Under the pieces are notes generated by a model. The model worked only from the letters and a program-made list of their open reading frames with translations. It had not been told where the DNA came from and ran no database searches. 64,000 nucleotides of DNA from Alishewanella tabrizica (GTDB lineage Bacteria > Pseudomonadota > Gammaproteobacteria > Enterobacterales > Alteromonadaceae): positions 1 through 64,000 of the forward strand of contig NZ_BMYR01000007.1 in assembly GCF_014652375.1 (NCBI RefSeq), in the 5' to 3' direction. Position 1 is the first letter of the stretch, and every line of letters begins with the position of its first letter. Of this stretch, positions 16,207-25,087 are shown piece after piece. Position numbers and translations under genes: made by a program.

Positions 16207-18675
16207 TTACAGATGGCGCTCAAACAAATTGTAGATCCGGCGATACTCATCTAACCAACTGCTTGGCTGGCGAAAGCCATGCGGTTCCACCGGATAAATT
16301 GCCGTTTCAAAATGAATGATCTCTTGCTCAATCAACCGCTGCACTAAACGAACAACATCTTGAAAAAACACATTATCATCCACCATCGGCGCGTTGATTA
16401 ATAACGGCTTGGTTAAGCCCTGCGTAAAGTAAATTGGCGAGCTGCGTTCGTACGCAATAGGATCGATATCCGGTGTGTTCAAAATATTTGAGGTGTAAGG
16501 ATGATTATAATACGCCCAGTCGCTTACCGGCCTTAAAGCCGCCCCTGCTTGGAACAAATCAGGCTCTTTAAACAACGCCATAAAGGTCATAAAACCACCG
16601 TACGAACCGCCATAAGTGCCGATACGCTGCCGATCGACATGGGCATTGGCTACCAACCAATTTACCCCATCCACGAGATCTTGGATCTCAGGCGTCCCCA
16701 TTTGCCGGTAAATCGCCGTACGCCAATCACGGCCATAGCCCTTTGATGCCCTAAAATCCATATCCATAACCACATAGCCTTGCTGAACCAGCAAGTTATG
16801 GAACAAAAACTCACGGAAATACCCTGACCAACCTAAATCACTATTTTGTAGATATCCCGCACCGTGATTAAAAATAACTGCACGGCGTGCATCACCCGCC
16901 TGATAGTTTTCGGGTAAATACACCTTACTAAATACAGGATGCGCCGTGTGGCTAGAAGGCACAGCAACGATGTTTGGGGCAATTAACGGTAACTTACGGA
17001 ACTCGGCTGACACAGTATCGGTAAGCTGACGTACCGCACTACCAGGTGTGGCCTGCGTTACAAATAATTCAGGTGGGGTTAAATTGGTAGAATGGCGTAA
17101 TAATAATGATTGCTCATCGGGTGACAAAGTAAATTCAGTGCTGCCCAATAAATTGGTGATCTGCTCTGTTTTGTTAGTTGCCAGCACCTGCCGATAAACG
17201 TTGTAAATCCCCGGATGGGTACTATTTGCTGTGAAATAGATGTACTGATCGTTGTGCGTTAATACCGGATTGCTAATTTCAAAGGTGCCCTGCGTTAACT
17301 TCGTAGCTGTTTTGCTGGTCAGGGCTTTGGTATAAAGATGCGAATAACCACTTTCTTCAGATAAAAAATACAACGTTTCCGTTTGATTCAACCAACCAAA
17401 ATCATTAAAAGCATAATTTACCCACGCCTTATCATGCAAACGATGCTGTGGAACCAGTTTTTTCTGGTTTAAATCGACAGTGGCTATCCAACGATCTTTA
17501 TTATCAAACGCTTTTAACATAACAGCGACTTGGTTACCGTTGTTATGCCAACGCATGGCGCTTTGGCTCCAGTACCAATCGGTCATCAAACCAATATCAC
17601 GAATCACTTTTTCTGATTTATATCGCTCACCACGGGCTTTGGCATTTTCAGTTTTCACCTCGGCTAGCACATCTTCATTGTACCCAGGCAAGACATTGTA
17701 ACTAAGCTCGTGCAAGTTACCGTTGTTTAAATCAACCAAAATAAGCTTTTGTGGCGCAGGTTTAAAGTCGTTCACACGCGGCCGAACGGGTTGTGCAGCG
17801 ATATCACCATTAGCTGTAATGTAATTTGGCATGATGTCTTTATCGTTGCGCGCACTGGGTTTACGCGTAGCTAAAATAATGTACTGGCCATTAGGCGATA
17901 AACTGGCGTCCACGATCTGTTGCTGTTTACCTAAGTACACTGCCGCAGCAGGTAAACTAGGATTGGCCTCGCGCAGTTGCTGCTGGGCCTCAAAACGCTC
18001 ACGGTTATTTTTTTGTTGTAAGGCTACATACCCAATAAGTTTATGCTGTTCTTGCGCTAAATAGCCTGCCGGGACACTCGGCGCCTTGGGTGCATCTTCC
18101 GTTTTTAAACTCACTAGCTCCGACACGGTACCTGACGTAAAGTCATAGGCAAAAAAATCCCAACCTTGCTGATACACTAACCGTCCGTCTAGCAAAAATT
18201 GTGGATTGCTTTGGCTGCTGTTGGTACGCGTAATTTGCAACAGGTTGCCATTGTGAAGTGCAAAAATATTGCCTTCGAATACGTAAGCGGCTTTGCTTCG
18301 ATCAGCATTATAAACCATCTGCTGCGCACCCATCTGGTGCCAGTCGGCCAACTTACCCTGCTCGCCGTTACCCGTACCCTCAACTGCACGACTAAACCAA
18401 TCGCGAAGTTCACTGCCTTCGCGCTTGCGTTGATAGTAAACCGTTTTGCTATCAGGCCCCCAGAAAGCGATTTCAGGTTGCCGTCCTAACCAGTCTGGAT
18501 CAGCCATGATGTGTTCCATGGTTAATCGGATACTGGGATCGGTTTCATAGACTTGATTGATGGTTAGCGTATCTGTAGACCATGTTTGTGGTTCAGCCTT
18601 GGCCACAAGCGGGGCGCTATGCCAAAACAGCGCGCTGATACTGAGCGCAAGTAACGCGTTTTGAAAAATTCTCAT
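16207..18675 (-). CDS. Secreted S9-family prolyl oligopeptidase-like peptidase
   Basis: An 822-residue enzyme with a Sec signal peptide (cleavage expected near VAKA-EPQ), so periplasmic or exported. A long seven-bladed propeller-like region (about 60-570) precedes an alpha/beta hydrolase domain with nucleophile GGSYGGFMTF, an Asp in PMVDDNVFFQD and a His in EPHGFRQPSSW. It resembles dipeptidyl-peptidase IV / acylaminoacyl-peptidase members, which trim short peptides. The ATG at 18675 gives a clean signal peptide; a TTG at 18696 would prepend seven lysine-rich residues. It stands alone, convergent with the RluA-type gene. Confidence 0.88.
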   Translation of the reverse strand: MRIFQNALLALSISALFWHSAPLVAKAEPQTWSTDTLTINQVYETDPSIRLTMEHIMADPDWLGRQPEIAFWGPDSKTVYYQRKREGSELRDWFSRAVEGTGNGEQGKLADWHQMGAQQMVYNADRSKAAYVFEGNIFALHNGNLLQITRTNSSQSNPQFLLDGRLVYQQGWDFFAYDFTSGTVSELVSLKTEDAPKAPSVPAGYLAQEQHKLIGYVALQQKNNRERFEAQQQLREANPSLPAAAVYLGKQQQIVDASLSPNGQYIILATRKPSARNDKDIMPNYITANGDIAAQPVRPRVNDFKPAPQKLILVDLNNGNLHELSYNVLPGYNEDVLAEVKTENAKARGERYKSEKVIRDIGLMTDWYWSQSAMRWHNNGNQVAVMLKAFDNKDRWIATVDLNQKKLVPQHRLHDKAWVNYAFNDFGWLNQTETLYFLSEESGYSHLYTKALTSKTATKLTQGTFEISNPVLTHNDQYIYFTANSTHPGIYNVYRQVLATNKTEQITNLLGSTEFTLSPDEQSLLLRHSTNLTPPELFVTQATPGSAVRQLTDTVSAEFRKLPLIAPNIVAVPSSHTAHPVFSKVYLPENYQAGDARRAVIFNHGAGYLQNSDLGWSGYFREFLFHNLLVQQGYVVMDMDFRASKGYGRDWRTAIYRQMGTPEIQDLVDGVNWLVANAHVDRQRIGTYGGSYGGFMTFMALFKEPDLFQAGAALRPVSDWAYYNHPYTSNILNTPDIDPIAYERSSPIYFTQGLTKPLLINAPMVDDNVFFQDVVRLVQRLIEQEIIHFETAIYPVEPHGFRQPSSWLDEYRRIYNLFERHL

Positions 18676-18776
18676 AGGTTTTTTCTTATATTGCAAATGA
18701 CGCCAAAGTTATACAAAGCTACATCACAAAACGCAACCCAATGCGGCACAATGCTGCCACTATACGCCAAAAAGCA

Positions 18777-18800
18777 CAAAACCAGCCGAAGCTGGTTTTG
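18777..18800 (-). terminator. Terminator of azoR
   Basis: CAAAACCAGC (18777-18786) and GCTGGTTTTG (18791-18800) form a perfect 10-bp stem with a four-base loop. Read on the minus strand it is followed by GTGCTTTTTGG, a short T run. It lies 22 bp beyond the azoreductase stop. Confidence 0.75.
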
Positions 18801-18821
18801 TAAGAATGCTCACTTAAACCT

Positions 18822-19427
18822 TTATTTAAACAATGTTTGAGCAAGCGTCGTTAAATCGCTCTGCGCGCTAGCCAGTGCAGCCTCTGCAGATTCAGGGCCC
18901 ATATTTAACCCTTCGGCATAAACGTAATGCAATTGCGTTAAACCTACAAAATTAAAAAAGGTTTTCAAAAATGGCACTTGGCTATCCGCTGGGCCATTGG
19001 CATATACACCACCACGGGTTAATGCAAACACCACAGGTTTGTCTTGTAACAAGCCAACAGGACCTTGCTCAGTGTATTTAAAGGTAACACCAGCACGGGC
19101 TAAGCGATCTAACAACGCTTTCAATTGGCTGGGTAACGCAAAGTTATACATAGGGACACCAATTACGATGGCGTCTGCCGCTTGAACTTTGGCAATTAAC
19201 GCGTCAGACAACGCCGCTAATGCTTGTTGCTCAGCAGTACGCTCAGCCTCAGGTGTCATCCAACTACCAATTTCCGTCATGGCTAAATGGGGCAGCGGCG
19301 CAGCATTCAAATCTATTTCCGTAACGTTAACTGCAGCCGGTGCTTGCGCTAATAAATGGCCAATCAATTGATTTGATTTACCATTTTCACCGCTAATTGA
19401 GCTTTTGATCACTAGTACATTTTTCAT
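18822..19427 (-). CDS. azoR: FMN-dependent NADH-azoreductase
   Basis: A 201-residue flavodoxin-fold quinone/azo reductase, the same length as E. coli AzoR. The N-terminus VLVIKSSISGENGKSN matches the FMN phosphate loop of the family, and GVPMYNFALPSQLKALLDR is the characteristic flavin-binding stretch. It reduces quinones and azo compounds by two-electron transfer with NADH and is linked to thiol and quinone stress. The start is well supported by AGGAGG upstream of the ATG at 19427. It is divergent from the ECF sigma gene with about 180 bp between them. Confidence 0.92.
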   Translation of the reverse strand: MKNVLVIKSSISGENGKSNQLIGHLLAQAPAAVNVTEIDLNAAPLPHLAMTEIGSWMTPEAERTAEQQALAALSDALIAKVQAADAIVIGVPMYNFALPSQLKALLDRLARAGVTFKYTEQGPVGLLQDKPVVFALTRGGVYANGPADSQVPFLKTFFNFVGLTQLHYVYAEGLNMGPESAEAALASAQSDLTTLAQTLFK

Positions 19428-19609
19428 AAATGGCCTCCTGGGGCAATGTTAATACTGAACACTATACATGTAATTTTTAGGAAAAAAATCGCAAAATATT
19501 GCTTTAAACGTTCGATTTAATTAATTAAAAAAAAGATAAACCAGCACGCAATCGGCTACGTATTAATTGTCAGTCGATAATAGAACTTTAACGCCGGGAA
19601 AGAACGAAT

Positions 19610-20269
19610 ATGTTGGAATCTACCGCGCTAACAGGGCATCATGCTACCTCGCAGGCAACACCGAGGATGCCAGACCGTATGACAATTAGTGCTGAGCCAC
19701 ACATTCGTAGTGGCCAATGGGAAGACGCCCTCACCTACGTTGCTGTTAATGCAGATAAAGCAGCGTATGCCGAGTTATTTAGTTATTTTGCGCCACGCTT
19801 AAAAGCCTTTGGCATGAAAATGTTTGGTAACGAGCAACAAGCGCTAGAAATGGTGCAAGACACCATGCTAAATGTGTGGAAAAAGGCGAGTTTGTTTGAC
19901 GCAAGCCGTGGCTGTGCCTCAACGTGGATATTTACTATTGCACGTAATGTCCGCTTTGATATGCTACGTAAAAAGCAGAGCCGTAAAGATGATGTAAGTG
20001 CAGATGACTTATGGGCAGATGGTGATTATCCTGAGCAGGAAGAATCAGCCAGTGATAAGTGGGAAACCATGCTGATGAGTGAAAAGCTGGCTCCACATTT
20101 TGATGCCTTGCCACCCGCACAACGTTTAGTGATGCAAAAAGTTTATATAGAAGAAAAATCCCATCAAGAAGTATCTGATGAATTAGATATTCCGCTTGGT
20201 ACCGTTAAATCGCGGATCAGATTGGCTCTGGATCGGCTGAGAGAGGCATTAGATGACACACGCAGTTAA
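19610..20269 (+). CDS. ECF sigma factor of the RpoE/ChrR (ECF11-like) type
   Basis: A 219-residue extracytoplasmic-function sigma factor. Region 2 spans about 50-120 (DTMLNVWKKASLFD, FTIARNVRFDMLRK) and region 4 about 155-215 (LPPAQRLVMQKVYIEEKSHQ, DIPLGTVKSRIRLALDRLRE). The next gene overlaps it by 17 bp and encodes a zinc-binding ChrR anti-sigma factor, so this is the RpoE-type sigma that answers singlet oxygen and photo-oxidative stress in Rhodobacter and marine gammaproteobacteria. The N-terminal 25 residues are variable, and ATGs at 19667 and 19679 are possible alternatives. Photolyase and cyclopropane synthase genes often found beside this pair are absent here. Confidence 0.9.
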   Translation: MLESTALTGHHATSQATPRMPDRMTISAEPHIRSGQWEDALTYVAVNADKAAYAELFSYFAPRLKAFGMKMFGNEQQALEMVQDTMLNVWKKASLFDASRGCASTWIFTIARNVRFDMLRKKQSRKDDVSADDLWADGDYPEQEESASDKWETMLMSEKLAPHFDALPPAQRLVMQKVYIEEKSHQEVSDELDIPLGTVKSRIRLALDRLREALDDTRS

Positions 20270-20933
20270 ATTTCATCCTGGAATGATGCTGATGGAACAG
20301 TATGTAGAAGGTACCCTTGCTGCAGACGTTGCCATAGCCGTAGCGACGCATATTGATCTTTGCCCGCACTGCCAGCAGTTGTGTCAAGATCTGCATAACG
20401 ATAAAGGCGCTCAGCTTGCTGAACTCACGCCTGCGGTATCTAACAATGCAGCCGAGTTTGCAGATATGCTCAGTTTTATCACGTCGCAAGCGCCAGAGCT
20501 TAAAGCTGCACGAAAAACTGATGCTGAAAGTGTTACTGTAACATTTAACAATCGTGAATTTAAAATCCCACGTGCCTTAAGCCGAATGGCTGAACAGCAC
20601 GGTAAATGGCTACAGCTCGGTGGTATTGCAACTGCAAAGCTACCCGCGGGTGAAAAATTACATGTGTCTTTATTGTACATTGATAAAGGCACAGAGATCC
20701 CAAATCACACCCATTTGGGTATGGAATTGACTTTAGTGTTGAGTGGTCGCATTTGTGATGAGAATGGCGAATACGGCGCAGGTGATTTGTTAATAAATTC
20801 GCCAGACGATACCCACACTCCACATACTCGGGTTGATGAAGATTGTTTGTGTTTATCTGTGCTGAGCGCGCCACTGAAATTCAATAAAGGTCTAGTACGT
20901 TTATTAAATCCATTGCAGCAGTTCTTCTACTAA
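20253..20933 (+). CDS. chrR: ChrR-type cupin anti-sigma factor
   Basis: A 226-residue anti-sigma factor. The N-terminal zinc anti-sigma domain (about 1-85) starts with HPGMMLMEQYVEG and has the H-x3-C-x2-C motif HIDLCPHCQQL. The C-terminal cupin (about 120-210) has ligands in PNHTHLGMELTLVLSG and a final His in DDTHTPH. In Rhodobacter ChrR the N-terminal domain holds RpoE inactive and the cupin is needed for the singlet-oxygen response. The 17-bp overlap with the sigma gene implies translational coupling and fixed stoichiometry. Confidence 0.93.
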   Translation: MTHAVKFHPGMMLMEQYVEGTLAADVAIAVATHIDLCPHCQQLCQDLHNDKGAQLAELTPAVSNNAAEFADMLSFITSQAPELKAARKTDAESVTVTFNNREFKIPRALSRMAEQHGKWLQLGGIATAKLPAGEKLHVSLLYIDKGTEIPNHTHLGMELTLVLSGRICDENGEYGAGDLLINSPDDTHTPHTRVDEDCLCLSVLSAPLKFNKGLVRLLNPLQQFFY

Positions 20934-20971
20934 GATATTAACCATTTTTTATGATGTAATGACAGCGCGTT

Positions 20972-20996
20972 AACGCCGGTTTTTCCGGCGTTTTTT
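20972..20996 (+). terminator. Terminator after chrR
   Basis: AACGCCGG (20972-20979) pairs with CCGGCGTT (20985-20992) around a five-T loop, followed by an uninterrupted T run. This is a typical Rho-independent terminator, 38 bp after the chrR stop. Confidence 0.9.
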
Positions 20997-21084
20997 TTGA
21001 GCAGCATTTTTCGCAGCTTGTTAGTACCCCGACGATGATTACTGCAGTTTAGTTATTGTTGAAGCGTTTAATTTTTACCGCTTT

Positions 21085-23328
21085 TTAACGAAGTAATGCT
21101 ACACCGCCCTGCAAATTCCAAAGCTGGTTAAAGCCTAAACGCCGTAATACTCTTGCGGCCAGTAAACTTCTATTGCCCGTTCGACAGACTAATAATAACG
21201 CCTGTTCTGGCTGTAATCTTTGATGTAACACCGCATCACATAATCGCGATAACGGCACCTGAATTATAGTGGCGGGTACTGGCAGATAATGCATTAACGC
21301 GCCAGCACTTTGCTCATAAGGCTCACGAACATCAACAATCGTCAATGCGGTTCCCGCCAATAAAGTAGGTAGTTCTGTCGATGAGACTAACGCAATTGCA
21401 TCATGGGCGGTCACTTCAACCAAGCCACAAAAGTGTGAACTGGCTTGCTGCAACACCAAAGCTTGTGCATTTAAAGCGTGTAGCCATTGTGGCTCTGCTG
21501 ATCCGGCCAAAATCGTTTCTAACAGCGGCGTTTCTTTTATGGCTTGGTCAAACGTCGTCACAAAACGCTGCGCATAATCATGACTCGAAAGCAGCAATGT
21601 ATCAGGATAGAGCTGTGAAACTAAAACTTGAAGACTCTGTTGTAATTTTGCCGCATTACCACCGGGCATATCCGTTCGCCCTATGCCACCAGGTAAGACG
21701 ATATCGCCAACAAATGCCGCTTTTAATTGCATATGATGCCGTAATAAATAACTGTAAGCCACCGCACTGTGCCCAGGTGTAGCGATACGAGTAAGCTGGT
21801 ACGCCCCTAACGTTAAGTCATTGCTCGCTTGCGTCCACCCCACATTATCATAGGGCTGCGATACCCCTAATAAGGCACGCAATACTTCACTGGCCGCATT
21901 GGTCTCTTCATGTAAATGTGTATCGAGCACGGCTAACAGCGACCAGCCTTGCCCCTGAATAATGTTCGCTAAGCGTTCCGCTAATGGCATAACCGGATCA
22001 ATAATAATCGCCTCGCGACGTTGTGCACACATAAGCAAATAGGTGCAACAGGCATCATATTTAAATTGGTATAAGCCATCAGCATCTGGCACGTTTAACG
22101 GATCCGCATCGGTGAGTACCAAATGATGTTTTTGCACTACCTGCGCCAACGCACGGATCCGCTCGCAAGCTTGCTGACACTCTGCGTCCGTCATCGCCGG
22201 ACCAAAAGACAAACGTATGGCACTTTCACTGCGCCAGCGCTCTAAACCCATCGCCTCTAATACATAACTACCGGTGACTTTAGAGCTACAGGCTGAGCCA
22301 GAGCTTACCCGGATCCCCGCAGCATCAAACAAATCTAAAATATCTTTGGCAAAAAAACCCGGTACAGAAAAATTTATGGTCGTTGGAATGACATAAGGCG
22401 CATCACTGTTTAGCACCAGTGCAGGAAAGACCTCACGAAGCGCACTTAGCAAGTCCGTTCGATAACGCCACAGCACCGCGTTGGAGCAAAAAAGACGAGG
22501 CTCTTCTTTGAGTAATTCCGTAAAAATCGTGTTGAGCGCCGCAATACCAGGTAAATTCTCAGTCCCCGATCGCAATCCGCCCTCTTGTCCACCGCCGGTA
22601 ATTAATGGCCGATAAGGGGCGCCAGCGCGAACGTATAAAAACCCTATCCCTTTGGGGCCGTAAAGTTTATGCCCACTAAACGGTGCATAATCAATAGTTG
22701 TAGCCGCCAAGTGTAATGACATTTTGCCCAGCGCCTGTACGCAATCCACTAACCAATAAATGTCGGGTTTGCCTTGGCGAATAACCTGCTCTAATGCATG
22801 CAAATCTTGCTGCACACCCGTTTCATTGTTTGCCGCCATGGTACACACCAATGCCGCGTGCGGTAATAATGCGGCCAGCGCAGTAAGATCGAGTTGTCCC
22901 GTACTAAGTACCGGAATGGCTTTTAAGGTGGCATTTACCTGTAATAAGCTATTCCAGTGTTTAAGGCTTTCAGGTACGGCTTTATGTTCAGTCGCGCCAT
23001 ATAACAATAGCGTATTTGGCCCGCCCAAGCCTCGGGCTCGAATAGCCTCTAAGGCTGAAATGACGGAAGTTTGGATACCTTCAGTGGCGCCTGAGGTAAA
23101 AATAATATCACCGCTGTCGGCACCTAACACCTGACGGGCAAGGCTACGCGTTTGCTCTAATGCTGCTTTCGCTTTAATACCTGTACTATGGCTACTACTC
23201 GGATTACCAAAGTCTTGCTGCATCGCATGTAAAACGGCCTGCGCTGCACCAAATAATACTGGCGTAGTAGCGTTATTGTCTAAGTAGACCTCAGTAAGCG
23301 TGCGGCAGTTAACGATTGGCGCAGACAT
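21085..23328 (-). CDS. Fusion: cysteine desulfurase + ETHE1-like MBL + rhodanese
   Basis: A 747-residue three-part protein. Residues 1-400 are an IscS/NifS-type cysteine desulfurase with YLDNNATTP, PLP lysine in SGHKLYGPKG, RSGTENL and the persulfide cysteine in SSGSACSS. Residues about 405-630 are a metallo-beta-lactamase fold like persulfide dioxygenase ETHE1: DTHLHEET replaces the usual HxHxDH, but TPGH, VGDIVLPGGIGRTD and SSHDY are kept. Residues about 650-747 are a rhodanese with active Cys in LVCRTGNRS. The parts suggest sulfane sulfur made from cysteine being oxidised or transferred within one chain. The ATG at 23328 has AAGGAA 7 nt upstream; a GTG at 23355 is less likely. It follows fadR on the same strand but a terminator separates them. 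No isc-cluster genes are nearby. Confidence 0.9.
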   Translation of the reverse strand: MSAPIVNCRTLTEVYLDNNATTPVLFGAAQAVLHAMQQDFGNPSSSHSTGIKAKAALEQTRSLARQVLGADSGDIIFTSGATEGIQTSVISALEAIRARGLGGPNTLLLYGATEHKAVPESLKHWNSLLQVNATLKAIPVLSTGQLDLTALAALLPHAALVCTMAANNETGVQQDLHALEQVIRQGKPDIYWLVDCVQALGKMSLHLAATTIDYAPFSGHKLYGPKGIGFLYVRAGAPYRPLITGGGQEGGLRSGTENLPGIAALNTIFTELLKEEPRLFCSNAVLWRYRTDLLSALREVFPALVLNSDAPYVIPTTINFSVPGFFAKDILDLFDAAGIRVSSGSACSSKVTGSYVLEAMGLERWRSESAIRLSFGPAMTDAECQQACERIRALAQVVQKHHLVLTDADPLNVPDADGLYQFKYDACCTYLLMCAQRREAIIIDPVMPLAERLANIIQGQGWSLLAVLDTHLHEETNAASEVLRALLGVSQPYDNVGWTQASNDLTLGAYQLTRIATPGHSAVAYSYLLRHHMQLKAAFVGDIVLPGGIGRTDMPGGNAAKLQQSLQVLVSQLYPDTLLLSSHDYAQRFVTTFDQAIKETPLLETILAGSAEPQWLHALNAQALVLQQASSHFCGLVEVTAHDAIALVSSTELPTLLAGTALTIVDVREPYEQSAGALMHYLPVPATIIQVPLSRLCDAVLHQRLQPEQALLLVCRTGNRSLLAARVLRRLGFNQLWNLQGGVALLR

Positions 23329-23418
23329 GGGCGGGTTCCTTATATGGTCTAACACTTATAACTTATTGCTATATCTTATATCAGTTAGTTTATATCGCCC
23401 AGTAGTTAAATAATAAAA

Positions 23419-23444
23419 AACCGCCTCTTTTAAGGAAGGCGGTT
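23419..23444 (-). terminator. Terminator of fadR
   Basis: AACCGCCT (23419-23426) and AGGCGGTT (23437-23444) form an 8-bp stem. On the minus strand the stem runs into a T run (the A run at 23414-23420 on the plus strand). It lies 55 bp beyond the fadR stop and separates fadR from the fusion gene. Confidence 0.85.
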
Positions 23445-23498
23445 GTTTATTTAGTAAAGCTAATAGGTAAGCCTACAGCAGATAAGTTGGCATCAGGC

Positions 23499-24215
23499 CT
23501 ATTCAATCAAATCGCGTGGGATTTGTGGACGCAACTCTAACCATACTTTACCACTCTCGATACCGTATTTACGCACAGCCATAACCACTTCATCGTGTTT
23601 ACCTGCTTGCGCTAATAACTTAAGCTGCTCGTAATAGCGTCTAGCTAACTCGCGTGCAGAAGGATGCGAGAAGTAAAAACGGGCAATTTTGTTATATAAG
23701 CCTCGAAAACCATTCAAAATCAGCACATAAATGCGATTAGAAGAATGTAAGGCCATTTCATGGTTTAAGTTATAATCAAACTCGGCAAAAGCTTCAGCAG
23801 TATCAGCCAACGTTTCTGCATCCGTTAGGGCATCAATCACTTGTTGCTGATGCGTTTTAATCGCACCACGGATGTAAATTGCACTAATATTGGTGCGCGC
23901 GGATAACAGCTCATCCACTAAATCTGGCATACGCTCTTCATCTAAACGCGCCAAAGTTTCTAAGATGTTTAAACCGGACGTTTCCCAAAAGTTATTCACT
24001 TTCGTGGGCTTGCCATGCTGAATCGTTAACCAGCCATCTCGTGCTAAACGCTGCAAAACTTCACGTAACGTGGTTCGAGTAACACCAATTAACTCCGACA
24101 GTTCACGTTCCGCAGGTAAAATTGAACCTGGTGCAAACTTCCCGTTCCAAATGGAATCGACAATATATTCTTCTGCAAAGCCTGCTGGGCTTTGCGCTTT
24201 AATCAGGTTGGTCAT
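23499..24215 (-). CDS. fadR: Fatty acid metabolism regulator FadR
   Basis: A 238-residue GntR-family regulator. The winged-helix domain (1-75) is almost identical to E. coli FadR, including [37 protein letters not shown] and [20 protein letters not shown]. The all-helical C-terminal domain binds long-chain acyl-CoA, which releases DNA. It represses beta-oxidation genes and in enterics activates fabA/fabB. A clear FadR operator lies in front of fadI at 46218-46234 in this window. It is divergent from dsbB, a neighbourhood related to the fadR-nhaB-dsbB arrangement of enterics. Confidence 0.97.
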   Translation of the reverse strand: MTNLIKAQSPAGFAEEYIVDSIWNGKFAPGSILPAERELSELIGVTRTTLREVLQRLARDGWLTIQHGKPTKVNNFWETSGLNILETLARLDEERMPDLVDELLSARTNISAIYIRGAIKTHQQQVIDALTDAETLADTAEAFAEFDYNLNHEMALHSSNRIYVLILNGFRGLYNKIARFYFSHPSARELARRYYEQLKLLAQAGKHDEVVMAVRKYGIESGKVWLELRPQIPRDLIE

Positions 24216-24395
24216 GCGGAGTGATCCGTCTCAATAAGGTCAGCAAAAAATAATCCACTGATTGTACCAGAGACCAAGCAGTTAACAAGTAATCGAATGA
24301 AATTCGCTATTCACTGAAATAGACGTAGGTTGTGTATTTGGTTGAAATACCTTAGATTAGCTGCCTTTGTTTAATTCTTACCTGCGGACATTGCT

Positions 24396-24929
24396 ATGTT
24401 TCGAGCCTTAAAGACTGTTTCTGTGCAACGTTGGCCCTGGTTAGTTTTAGCGCTCAGCGCCTTACTGTTGCTGCTCGCAGGGCTCTATTTTCAATATCAA
24501 CTCAACTATCAACCTTGCATTAAATGTATTTATGTCAGAGTAGCCTTTTTTGGTATTATGCTAGCCGCCTTGTTAGTGACTATTGCACCCAAGCAAGCAT
24601 TTTTACGTTATCTTGGTGTATGTTTAGGCGGTGCCGCTGCCGTTTATGGCGTGCTGCAGGCACATGAACTGGTTAACATTGAACAGGTATTAGCCAGTGG
24701 CGGTTTTACCACCTGTGCGCTTTTTGCTAATTTTCCGACCTGGTTGGCCTTAGATAGCTGGTTTCCTGCGCTTTTCGCGGTTACCGGAACCTGTGGAGGC
24801 GTTGATTGGCAGTTTGTAGGACTAAGTATGGCAGAATGGAGCCGTTTTATTTTAGCGGTATATGGGCTTATTCATTTGCTAGTGTTTATTAGCCAATTAA
24901 CTAAACCTAACAAAAACCCTTATCTTTGA
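24396..24929 (+). CDS. dsbB: Disulfide bond formation protein DsbB
   Basis: A 177-residue inner-membrane protein with four membrane segments that reoxidises DsbA and passes electrons to quinone. The first periplasmic loop has the CxxC pair in QPCIKCIYVR. The second loop has two cysteines, in TTCALFANFP and GTCGG. Length and topology match the family. It is divergently placed from fadR and ends before a strong bidirectional terminator. Confidence 0.95.
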   Translation: MFRALKTVSVQRWPWLVLALSALLLLLAGLYFQYQLNYQPCIKCIYVRVAFFGIMLAALLVTIAPKQAFLRYLGVCLGGAAAVYGVLQAHELVNIEQVLASGGFTTCALFANFPTWLALDSWFPALFAVTGTCGGVDWQFVGLSMAEWSRFILAVYGLIHLLVFISQLTKPNKNPYL

Positions 24930-24988
24930 GCCTGTCGCTGTAATAAAACTGAAAAACCTTACGCCGCACAATTGCCGTCAGTAAAACG

Positions 24989-25019
24989 AAAAAGCTAGCG
25001 AACATACGCTAGCTTTTTT
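24989..25019. terminator. Bidirectional terminator between dsbB and chemoreceptor gene
   Basis: AAAAAGCTAGCG (24989-25000) and CGCTAGCTTTTT pair perfectly around a six-base loop. The A and T runs on the two sides allow termination of both dsbB (plus) and the chemoreceptor gene (minus). Confidence 0.9.
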
Positions 25020-25087
25020 ATTACTCTCAGCCATACATTAGGCAATTAAACTCAAGCAACACGCTGACAAGGCAAAGGTATCTGCTA

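Noticed and set aside
20560-20874. 104-residue antisense frame over chrR
   Set aside because: Shadow of the conserved cupin domain; no ribosome-binding site.
22760-23134. 124-residue open frame antisense to the fusion gene
   Set aside because: It is opposite the well-conserved cysteine desulfurase domain and has no family features.
21085-24215. fadR and the sulfur fusion as one operon
   Set aside because: A strong terminator hairpin at 23419-23444 lies between them.
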